Positions 26,334 to 32,813 of a stretch of DNA of 32,813 nucleotides are shown here, piece after piece. This DNA is from Bacteroidales bacterium (GTDB lineage: Bacteria; Bacteroidota; Bacteroidia; Bacteroidales; G3-4614). The notes beneath the pieces are model-generated. The model was not told the DNA's origin and searched no databases. It worked only from the letters and a program-made list of their open reading frames with translations. The stretch spans positions 1-32,813 of the forward strand of contig JAFYPQ010000004.1 of NCBI GenBank assembly GCA_017559955.1. The letters run 5' to 3'. The translations under genes were made by a program, and so were the position numbers. Every line of letters begins with the position of its first letter. Positions within the stretch are counted from its first letter, which is position 1.

Positions 26334-27977
26334 CTATTTATTTGATTTTTTATTTTGTGCTAATGCTTTTACATATACCTTCTCGTACTCGGCAATAAAG
26401 TTATTCCACAATGCTTTTTTAGATGTTGCAGTTGCCGCATCGCATAATGCTTTGTAGTCATTCTCCTTCATTGCGGCTACCGAAGCTATTGTTTCGGCAA
26501 TCTTCGCAGAAAGCTCGTCGTAATTTGAGTCGGTACGAGGTATTACATATACTCCGCTTCGTTTCGACACTTTGCTTACCTTCTCCATTACCCACATTCC
26601 AAATCCTGATAAAGATGTTGTTACAGTAGGAATTCCGAATGCTACACTTTCGAGTGGAGTGTACCCCCATGGCTCATAGTATGATGGGAAGATTGTCAAG
26701 TCGAAACCTGGCAATACTTGATAATAGCTCTTATTCAAAATTCCGTCATCACCTTTTAGATATGATGGAACGTATATTACTTGAATCTTATCATCTGCCG
26801 AAGCATTGAATGATAAAGAGCGTATTTTATTTACAATGTTATCGTCGTTAAAGTTGTAAAGTGCGTGTGTTACAAATGGAGCATCCAATTGTGTTGCTTC
26901 TGCAGGAAGTTTTTTCATACGGGCAACAACATCCTCACGAGCATCGCCTGCCCATGCAGGAACCAATATAAATGCTATAATTTGGCGCTCTCCATTATAT
27001 GAGTCAGATAATTTTTTCAAAGAATCAAGGTACAAATCAATTCCTTTGTTACGGAATTCATTACGACCTGATGTTGTTACCAACAATGCATCTTCAGCAG
27101 GTTTCTTGCCTGATAAGGCAGCAGCTACTTGTAACAATGTTTTACGAGCCGCTGTACGAACTTTCGCATATTTCTCGGGAGCCGGAACCATCTCCTCCTC
27201 AAATCCGTTAGGAGTTACATCGGGTTTGCGACCTATAAGTTGTGTACTCTCTTTGGCTGTAATTGAACTTACTGTTGTGAAGGCATCTGCGTTAAGTGCC
27301 GCATTTTTCTCTACCGAGTGTTTTGACACCATGTTCAATTCAGTAGCCATTTGATCTCCAAAATAACCAGGAAGATAATCGTATAATGGTTTTCCGTTTG
27401 ATGCGATTGAACGACCTATTGATGTTGCGTGTGTTGTAAACACTGTAGCTACTTGGGGTAGGTGCTTTTTTACATATAGAAGACCCATTCCTGTTGTCCA
27501 CTCGTCGAAGTGAGCAACTACATTATATTTTTCTCCTTCGATAAATTTGTATAGGCTCTCCATTGCACGAGCAACTGTTACGGCAAACATACACGACTCA
27601 TCATAGTCGCCATATGCAGGAAGCGAATCTATACCGAAATCGTTCCACATATCGCCATATATAGTATCACGCTCTGCGAATGTATCTTTAAAGTCAACTA
27701 AAATTGCAATTGGAGTTCCGGGTATTTGCCAACGGCCTACTTTTACTTTTAGGCCTGCATCGGTAGCGACTTTACGCCAACCTTTTAATAGTGTTGCACT
27801 CTCTTTGAATGCTATATTGCCACCCGCTAAATCGGGTCCGAAAAAAATTACTTTGTCTTTGTTCTTCTCTTGAAGTGTTCTTGCTTTGGTTGAAAGAACT
27901 GTATAAATACCTCCTACAAGGTTACATACTTCCCAACTCGCCTCAAATATATAATCAGGTGTAGTTTGTTTCTTCAT
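26334..27977 (-). CDS. Glycogen synthase, eukaryote-like GT3 family
   Basis: 547 residues. The N-terminus [20 protein letters not shown] is the GT3 (yeast and animal glycogen synthase) signature rather than the GlgA/GT5 KxGGL type. FHDEW-equivalent [17 protein letters not shown] and [14 protein letters not shown] are also GT3-like, and the E-x7-E catalytic pair is E435/E443 in [20 protein letters not shown]. It is shorter than the eukaryotic enzymes (about 700) because the regulatory arginine-rich and phosphorylation regions are absent. Residue 20, a basic residue in human and yeast enzymes (NKVGG, NRVGG), is Leu here. First gene of the operon with glgP. The donor (ADP- or UDP-glucose) cannot be told from sequence. 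Confidence 0.94.
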   Translation of the reverse strand: MKKQTTPDYIFEASWEVCNLVGGIYTVLSTKARTLQEKNKDKVIFFGPDLAGGNIAFKESATLLKGWRKVATDAGLKVKVGRWQIPGTPIAILVDFKDTFAERDTIYGDMWNDFGIDSLPAYGDYDESCMFAVTVARAMESLYKFIEGEKYNVVAHFDEWTTGMGLLYVKKHLPQVATVFTTHATSIGRSIASNGKPLYDYLPGYFGDQMATELNMVSKHSVEKNAALNADAFTTVSSITAKESTQLIGRKPDVTPNGFEEEMVPAPEKYAKVRTAARKTLLQVAAALSGKKPAEDALLVTTSGRNEFRNKGIDLYLDSLKKLSDSYNGERQIIAFILVPAWAGDAREDVVARMKKLPAEATQLDAPFVTHALYNFNDDNIVNKIRSLSFNASADDKIQVIYVPSYLKGDDGILNKSYYQVLPGFDLTIFPSYYEPWGYTPLESVAFGIPTVTTSLSGFGMWVMEKVSKVSKRSGVYVIPRTDSNYDELSAKIAETIASVAAMKENDYKALCDAATATSKKALWNNFIAEYEKVYVKALAQNKKSNK

Positions 27978-28295
27978 TAAATCAATATATTGGTTAACAC
28001 TGATTTGCCCATAAAACCTACGTTTACGGACAAATTTTCAATTCTAATTTCATACAATTTTCAAAATTAGAGGTGCAAAAGTACTCATTTTTTTTGAGTT
28101 ATGAAAATTATATTGTTATAAGTTATCAACAATTAAGCAATTAGAGCGATAGTTTTTATACAAGAGAGAAGGCTAAAAGGTATTTAAACAGATTGGCTGT
28201 AGCAAATATTTTTTAAGAATATTTTTTTGTTTTTATTTTGAAATGATATTATGAAATAATATTTTTGTAGGATATAAAAGCAACACTTAATATTG
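27978..28295. other. Divergent spacer between the glycogen operon and the glycosyltransferase gene
   Basis: 318 bp without a gene. For the glycogen operon, CAAAAGTA (28076-28083, minus-strand TACTTTTG) fits a -7 box, giving a leader of about 90 nt that holds a 7-bp inverted repeat CTAATTT/AAATTAG (28044-28070). The rest is AT-rich with no structure I can name. Confidence 0.45.
28238..28267 (+). promoter_or_regulatory. Promoter of the glycosyltransferase gene
   Basis: TTG at 28238-28240, 19 bp, TATTTTTG at 28260-28267: full consensus, 28 bp before the ATG. Confidence 0.75.
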
Positions 28296-29024
28296 ATGAA
28301 ACCTTTAAAATCTGATTCAGTTGTAATAATTCCCACTTACAACGAAATTGAAAACATTAAAAATATTATTACAGCCGTAATATCGTTGCCTCAACAATTT
28401 GATATTCTTATTGTTGATGACGGTTCTCCTGACGGCACTGCCAATGCAGTAAGAGAGATGCAAGAGATACATAATGGCAGAATTTCTCTTATAAGCAGAG
28501 AGGGTAAATTAGGCTTGGGCACAGCTTATATTACAGGCTTTAAATGGGCTTTAAAAGAGGGTTATGAATATATTTTTGAGATGGATGCCGATTTTTCGCA
28601 CAATCCTAACGACCTTCTTAAACTATACGAGGCTTGCAGTAAAGATGCTGACGTAGCAATAGGTTCGAGATATGTTTCGGGAGTGAACGTTGTTAACTGG
28701 CCTATGGGAAGAGTTATAATGTCGTACTACGCATCGAAATACGTCAGATTTGTTACCGGCATGAAAATAGCCGACTCGACTGCAGGATTTATGTGCTACC
28801 GCCGACACGTTTTGGAGGCTATCGATTTGGACAAAATCCAATTTAAGGGTTACGCATTCCAAATTGAAATGAAATTCAGAGCATATAAATTGAAATATAA
28901 AATTAAAGAGGTTCCTATTATATTCATCAACCGCACACTCGGCACAAGCAAAATGAGTGGTGGAATTTTCAGCGAAGCCTTCTTTGGTGTTATAAGGCTT
29001 AAACTTGCAAGCATATTTAAGTAG
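28296..29024 (+). CDS. Polyprenyl-phosphate mannosyltransferase-like GT2 glycosyltransferase (DPM1-like)
   Basis: 242 residues from ATG 28296. GT2 fold with VVIIPTYNEIENI at 9-21, nucleotide-binding VDDGSPDGT at 40-48 and the metal-binding DAD at 97-99 in EMDADFSHNPNDLL. SRYVSGVNVVNWPMGR, STAGFMCYRR and FINRTLGTSKMSG are typical of dolichol-phosphate mannose synthases and their bacterial relatives. There is no C-terminal membrane domain, so it is the short soluble form. It would transfer a sugar from a nucleotide donor to polyprenyl phosphate, supplying a lipid-linked sugar, perhaps for the protein O-glycosylation known in Bacteroidota (inference). Followed by dihydroorotase after 36 bp of TTGTTAGTT repeats. 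Confidence 0.92.
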   Translation: MKPLKSDSVVIIPTYNEIENIKNIITAVISLPQQFDILIVDDGSPDGTANAVREMQEIHNGRISLISREGKLGLGTAYITGFKWALKEGYEYIFEMDADFSHNPNDLLKLYEACSKDADVAIGSRYVSGVNVVNWPMGRVIMSYYASKYVRFVTGMKIADSTAGFMCYRRHVLEAIDLDKIQFKGYAFQIEMKFRAYKLKYKIKEVPIIFINRTLGTSKMSGGIFSEAFFGVIRLKLASIFK

Positions 29025-29060
29025 TTTTTAGTTGTTAGTTTTTAGTTGTTAGTTAAAGAG

Positions 29061-30446
29061 ATGATTTTAATTAAGAATGCAACAATAATAAATAGTGGAG
29101 AGAGCCAAAAAGGCTCTCTACTCATAAATGAGGATAAAATAGAGAAAGTTGCCTATGGCGAGTGTCCTCAAGAGTGGATTGCTGATGCAAAAGAGGTTAT
29201 TGATGCCGAAGGACTTTGGCTGATACCGGGAGCTATTGACGACCAAGTGCACTTTAGAGAGCCCGGATTGACTCACAAAGCAGATATGGCAACCGAGTCA
29301 AGAGCTGCAGTTGCAGGAGGAGTAACATCGTTTATGGATATGCCAAACACTAATCCACAAACAACTACCATAAACGATATTAATTGGAAGTTTGACAGAG
29401 CAGCAGAGACCTCTCTTGCAAACTACTCGTTTTATATTGGTGCCACAAACGATAATATCGACGAACTTTTAAAAGCTGATTTCAGACGTATTTGCGGTGT
29501 TAAATTGTTTTTGGGCTCGTCAACCGGCAATATGTTAGTAAACGAGAGCGAGACTCTTAACCGAATTTTCTCGGAGGTTGATTCAATTATTGCCATACAC
29601 TCAGAGTCGGAAGAGGTTATAAAACGCAACAAAGAGTTTTATATTGGCAAATATGGAGAGGATTTGCCAGTTAAATTCCACCCACTAATCAGAGATGCAG
29701 AGGCTTGCTACACCTCTACTGCCAAAGCCGTGGAACTTGCAACACGACACAATGCACGTTTACACGTATTGCATATTTCAACAGCAAAGGAGCTTACACT
29801 ATTGGAGAATAAACCTTTGACTGAAAAACGTATCACTTCTGAAATATGTACTCACCACCTCTATTTTGATGACAGGGATTACGAAAAATATGGTAACCTT
29901 ATTAAATGGAACCCATCCATTAAAACCCAAGAGGATAGAGATGTATTAAGAGCCGGATTCAACAATAACCTAATTGATATTGTTGCTACCGACCACGCTC
30001 CTCACCTACCATCGGAAAAAGAGGGTAACTGTCTAAAAGCCGCATCGGGAGGTCCTCTAATTCAACATACGCTACTTGCTCTGTTCGAAATGGCTAAAGC
30101 AGGAGTATTCCCAATTGAAACAGTTGTTGCAAAAAGTGCTCACGCTCCTGCTATATTATATGGTATTGAAAAACGTGGATACATTAAGGAGGGATACTTT
30201 GCCGACATTGTTTTAGTAAACCCCAACAAACCATACACCGTAGAGAGTGGCAATATATTGTCAAAATGTGGATGGTCGCCATTTATGGGACACACATTCC
30301 CCTGCTCTATTGAGAAAACTTTTGTTAATGGCACATTAGTTTACGATAACGGAAATATTATTGAAAACCAAGGAAACGCAAAAGAGTTGAGGTTTGGAAA
30401 GTTGTTTGAGGAATTAGGAATGAGTTCGTTGCTTCGCAACAATTAG
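29061..30446 (+). CDS. pyrC: Dihydroorotase
   Basis: 461 residues from ATG 29061; an upstream in-frame TTG lies inside a repeat and is rejected as start. Amidohydrolase of the dihydroorotase/allantoinase group, forming dihydroorotate in pyrimidine synthesis. Visible sites are IDDQVHFREPGLTHK (His64), SFMDMPNTNP, Lys148 in GVKLFLGSSTG (likely carboxylated lysine or its equivalent), LHVLHISTAKE, ICTHHLYFDD and the catalytic ATDHAPHLPSEKEG. The first histidine of the usual HxH is Gln62; I recall the same DDQVHF in other Bacteroidota, so it is probably a clade feature. The stop codon is part of an AATTAGG repeat module that begins here. Confidence 0.93.
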   Translation: MILIKNATIINSGESQKGSLLINEDKIEKVAYGECPQEWIADAKEVIDAEGLWLIPGAIDDQVHFREPGLTHKADMATESRAAVAGGVTSFMDMPNTNPQTTTINDINWKFDRAAETSLANYSFYIGATNDNIDELLKADFRRICGVKLFLGSSTGNMLVNESETLNRIFSEVDSIIAIHSESEEVIKRNKEFYIGKYGEDLPVKFHPLIRDAEACYTSTAKAVELATRHNARLHVLHISTAKELTLLENKPLTEKRITSEICTHHLYFDDRDYEKYGNLIKWNPSIKTQEDRDVLRAGFNNNLIDIVATDHAPHLPSEKEGNCLKAASGGPLIQHTLLALFEMAKAGVFPIETVVAKSAHAPAILYGIEKRGYIKEGYFADIVLVNPNKPYTVESGNILSKCGWSPFMGHTFPCSIEKTFVNGTLVYDNGNIIENQGNAKELRFGKLFEELGMSSLLRNN

Positions 30447-30456
30447 GAATTAGGAA

Positions 30457-30542
30457 TTTTGCGAGTAAGCAAGAGCAGTGCCAAACTTGTTTGTGCGATG
30501 CCGAGCGTGAGCAAAATCAACGGGCGAAGGCTCGTTAATTAG
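30457..30542 (+). repeat. Interspersed repeat unit, copy B
   Basis: 86-bp unit running from TTTTGCGAGTAAGC to GCTCGTTAATTAG. Its end hairpin is AACGGGC (30519-30525), loop GAAG, GCTCGTT (30530-30536), with one G-T pair. Three bases separate it from copy C, which has the same length and orientation. Confidence 0.8.
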
Positions 30543-30545
30543 TAA

Positions 30546-30631
30546 TTTTGCGAGTAAGCAAATACAATGATAAATTTATTTAATCTTTGTTGAGCGTGAG
30601 CAAAATCAACAAGAGCAGGCTTGTTAATTAG
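30546..30631 (+). repeat. Interspersed repeat unit, copy C
   Basis: 86 bp, aligned end to end with copy B and, inverted, with copy A (8534-8620). Its middle (AATACAATGATAAATTTATTT) is closer to copy A than to B. The hairpin is AACAAG/CTTGTT, with paired changes relative to A. Confidence 0.8.
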
Positions 30632-30767
30632 GAATGAGTGCGTGGCTATGCCACAATGAGGAATTAGTTGATATTTGTTAGCTGGGCAAATTAGCATTAT
30701 TACTCATATTGGAGCTGTATAGAATATACCTCCTCCTTACAACAGTTTATATATCTGACTAAACCAA
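30632..30767. other. Remaining spacer after the repeat array
   Basis: No gene. It holds a small hairpin GTGGC-TAT-GCCAC (about 30642-30654) next to further GGAAT/AATTAG fragments, then AT-rich DNA up to the bidirectional terminator. Confidence 0.5.
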
Positions 30768-30804
30768 ACCCGAGGTTGCTCATTGAGCAACCTCGGGTAT
30801 TTTT
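30768..30804. terminator. Strong bidirectional terminator
   Basis: ACCCGAGGTTGCTC (30768-30781) and GAGCAACCTCGGGT (30785-30798) form a perfect 14-bp stem with a 3-base loop, followed on + by ATTTTT. On the minus strand it lies 39 bp after the BspA-like gene's stop, with a weaker T-rich tail. Confidence 0.92.
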
Positions 30805-30836
30805 AATATGTTTATTTTATTATAAATTACAGAATT

Positions 30837-32813
30837 TTATAATACCACTTTTTGAGATTTATTGTTTGTTACAACAATATAAACTCCTTTGGGCAATGTT
30901 ATTTGAGCAGAGCCTGATACATACATATCTTTTACTACTTGCCCCGAAAGATTTACAATGCGGAGATTACCATAGTAATCGTTAATCTCTACTCCGTTAC
31001 CTGCAATAACTTTAATATCAGTTGTTGATATTTGCTCCTCCTCTACACCTACAAAATCGCTTTCAACAAAGTTAAAGAAATACTTCCACTCCTCAGCAGA
31101 AGAATACGCAGCTGTTGAGCCTTTTGGTACATATACGGGTATTGAGTAATCTATACCATAAAATGCATATAAATCACAAGCAGGAGGCAAGCTATTTAAA
31201 GAATAAATTTCTTTTATTTCGAAGCATCCATAAAACGCTTGTTCTTCTATTTTTGCTAAACATGGAGGTATTATTATTGATGACAATTTTGAGCATAATG
31301 TAAATGACATAGCACCTATCTCCTTTACAGAATATGTTTTATTTAACATTATTATCTCTTCTTTTATTGTCGCTTCGGTAATTGATGCATCGGCTCTCTC
31401 AACAAAAGCATAAGAATCGTCGAGTGATGCTCTATATTTAATACCATCAATCTCTGTTGTTCTATAATTTGCTTCTTTAAAGATTGAGAAATCTTTCCAG
31501 CCATATTGTGTTGAATATGAAGAGAGACTACCCTCAGGTATATATACAGGTATTGATTTTGATACTCCGGTAAAAGTTCCCCCTCCTTGTATATAAGGAG
31601 CTGCACCAGTTTTTCCTGAATTTATCTCTTGTAAAGCAGAGCATCCATAAAATGCATTATCTCCTATTGAGGTAACAGACCTACCTATTACAACCCATCT
31701 TAAATTAGTATTATTTTCAAATGTTCGGGTTGGAATTGAGGTTATATTATCACCTATTATCAATGTCTCTATCTTTTTAGAGTAAAAGAATGAATTTCCA
31801 ATGATTGTCGTTACAGGATATTCCTTACCTTCAATTTCTACAACATTTTCAATTTTAACATCAACTATATCTCTATCAACATCTGCAACAACAACCACAC
31901 CTTCTTTATTCAAGCCGTATGTTATACCATTAATATAGACTGATTTTTCATAAACTTCTATATAATTAGTAAAATTTTTCCACCCATATTGGGTTGAGTA
32001 AGTTGGGTAAGTGCCTTCCGGAATATATATTGGTATTGATTTTGATACTCCGGTAAAAGTTCCCCCTCCTTGTATATAAGGAGCTGCACCAGTTTTTCCT
32101 GAATTTATCTCTTGTAATCCGGAACAACCATAAAATGCATAATCTTCTATTTTCGAAACTTTATTTCCTATGGTTAAGGATTTTAATGATGTTTTATTAT
32201 AAAATGGAGCATATGACGTGCTTTCTGATATATCAAATCCTATATCTCTTCCTAAATATATCGACTCTAAAGGCGAAGAATAAAATAAATTTACAAATTT
32301 CTTACAAGTATATCCATAGTAATCCCTTTCATTATAATAATACGCAGAATAGCCTAAATGCAAAGGCTCAGAACTATCTTCAATTATTAACGTTTTAAGG
32401 CTATCACAATATATAAAAAAACCATTATCTATTTTAGTTACATTCTTACCTATAGTTACAGACAATAAATCAGATCCGGAAAAAGGAGATGCATCATTTC
32501 TCCAGTCCGAATAATAGCCATATGCTTCTTTATCATGGAATGTAGATGAATCATAAATTATATTCCTTCCCAAATACAATGTCTCAATACTACTACTAAT
32601 ACTACCATTAGTAATAGAAAGTGAATTTTCTCCACTATCAATTCTTAATTCCTTCAAACCACTACAGCCATAAAATGCAGAACTACCTATAGTTGTAACA
32701 CTATTCGGAATGGTTATTGAAGTAAACCCAGAACATCCAGAAAATGCATATCCTTCTATTGTGGTTACACTATTCGGAATAGTTATTGAGGTTAAACCCG
32801 AACATCCAGAAAA
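30837..32813 (-). CDS. BspA-like leucine-rich-repeat surface protein with T9SS tail, 5' end outside window
   Basis: 658 codons are visible; the frame stays open to base 32813, so the start and signal peptide lie beyond. The Met at 32657 is internal, since LRR units continue upstream in frame (GLTSITIPNSVTTIEGYAF). Regular 23-residue LRR_5 units at the start give way to diverged ones (LETLYLGRNI-like, SLKTLIIEDSSEP). Three copies of a cap-like segment end in SIPVYIPEG...YGWKDF, two of which share an identical 86-bp stretch. The C-terminus (IKVIAGNGVEINDYYGNLRI, then LPKGVYIVVTNNKSQKVVL) is almost the same as in the BspA-like protein ending at 16880, so both are probably T9SS cargo anchored by the same route. 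Adhesion is a plausible role. Confidence 0.92.
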   Translation of the reverse strand, partial: FSGCSGLTSITIPNSVTTIEGYAFSGCSGFTSITIPNSVTTIGSSAFYGCSGLKELRIDSGENSLSITNGSISSSIETLYLGRNIIYDSSTFHDKEAYGYYSDWRNDASPFSGSDLLSVTIGKNVTKIDNGFFIYCDSLKTLIIEDSSEPLHLGYSAYYYNERDYYGYTCKKFVNLFYSSPLESIYLGRDIGFDISESTSYAPFYNKTSLKSLTIGNKVSKIEDYAFYGCSGLQEINSGKTGAAPYIQGGGTFTGVSKSIPIYIPEGTYPTYSTQYGWKNFTNYIEVYEKSVYINGITYGLNKEGVVVVADVDRDIVDVKIENVVEIEGKEYPVTTIIGNSFFYSKKIETLIIGDNITSIPTRTFENNTNLRWVVIGRSVTSIGDNAFYGCSALQEINSGKTGAAPYIQGGGTFTGVSKSIPVYIPEGSLSSYSTQYGWKDFSIFKEANYRTTEIDGIKYRASLDDSYAFVERADASITEATIKEEIIMLNKTYSVKEIGAMSFTLCSKLSSIIIPPCLAKIEEQAFYGCFEIKEIYSLNSLPPACDLYAFYGIDYSIPVYVPKGSTAAYSSAEEWKYFFNFVESDFVGVEEEQISTTDIKVIAGNGVEINDYYGNLRIVNLSGQVVKDMYVSGSAQITLPKGVYIVVTNNKSQKVVL

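Noticed and set aside
29046..29060. Upstream TTG start for dihydroorotase
   Set aside because: It lies in a TTGTTAGTT repeat and would add five residues not found in the family.
30447..30640. CRISPR-like array
   Set aside because: Only two tandem units 3 bp apart with diverged middles and a dispersed inverted third copy; no regular spacers and no cas genes.

Overview
The window looks like chromosomal DNA of an AT-rich member of the Bacteroidales (phylum Bacteroidota), probably gut-associated. The grounds are: promoters of the Bacteroidota type (TTG, 19-20 bp, TAnnTTTG) instead of -35/-10 boxes, no obvious Shine-Dalgarno sequences, families largely restricted to this phylum (DUF4290, DUF5020, the DUF5063 + DEDDy exonuclease pair), secreted proteins ending in type IX secretion (T9SS) type-A-like sorting tails, and a eukaryote-like GT3 glycogen synthase next to a GT35 phosphorylase. 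No species-level call is possible from the sequence alone.

Layout. 1-231 (-): N-terminal part of a YbaK/EbsC Cys-tRNA deacylase. 371-855 (+): decayed D-Ala-D-Ala dipeptidase (M15D) gene. 1063-3036 (+): thrS. 3178-5337 (+): secreted subtilisin-like protease. 5367-8509 (-): tightly packed tsaB, DUF4290, murA, rimM operon. 8784-9503 (+): DUF5020 outer-membrane protein. 9588-12798 (+): yicC, gmk, nadD, DUF5063, DEDDy exonuclease, with overlapping stops and starts. 12880-13071 (+): tiny two-helix membrane protein just behind a terminator. 13096-13602 (-): YfcE-like phosphoesterase. 13708-14667 (+): Na+/Ca2+ antiporter. About 14789-14986: a free-standing structured small RNA with its own promoter and terminator, best explained as 6S RNA. 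15048-16880 (+): BspA-type leucine-rich-repeat surface protein. 17057-19001 (-): groES-groEL. 19292-21199 (+): recQ. 21257-23379 (+): DUF3298 lipoprotein, rsmG, metallo-beta-lactamase-fold hydrolase. 23392-23661 (-): DUF1294 protein. 23738-27977 (-): glycogen synthase and glycogen phosphorylase. 28296-30446 (+): dolichol-phosphate-mannose-synthase-like glycosyltransferase and dihydroorotase. 30837-32813 (-): C-terminal part of a second BspA-like protein that runs off the window.

Most genes are core housekeeping: translation (thrS, rimM, tsaB, rsmG, ybaK), cell wall (murA), nucleotide and NAD synthesis (gmk, nadD, pyrC), chaperones, DNA repair and glycogen storage. The accessory layer consists of the three secreted proteins with C-terminal sorting tails, the pseudogene, the candidate 6S RNA, and a family of intergenic repeats: an approximately 86-bp unit with a covarying hairpin, plus shorter TTGTTAGTT and AATTAGG modules placed at gene ends. 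I found no phage, insertion sequence, CRISPR array, tRNA or rRNA. I did not find a convincing wholly new multi-gene system. The small RNA, the repeat family and a few active-site substitutions (MurA Cys to Asp, glycogen synthase Lys/Arg to Leu) are the best leads.
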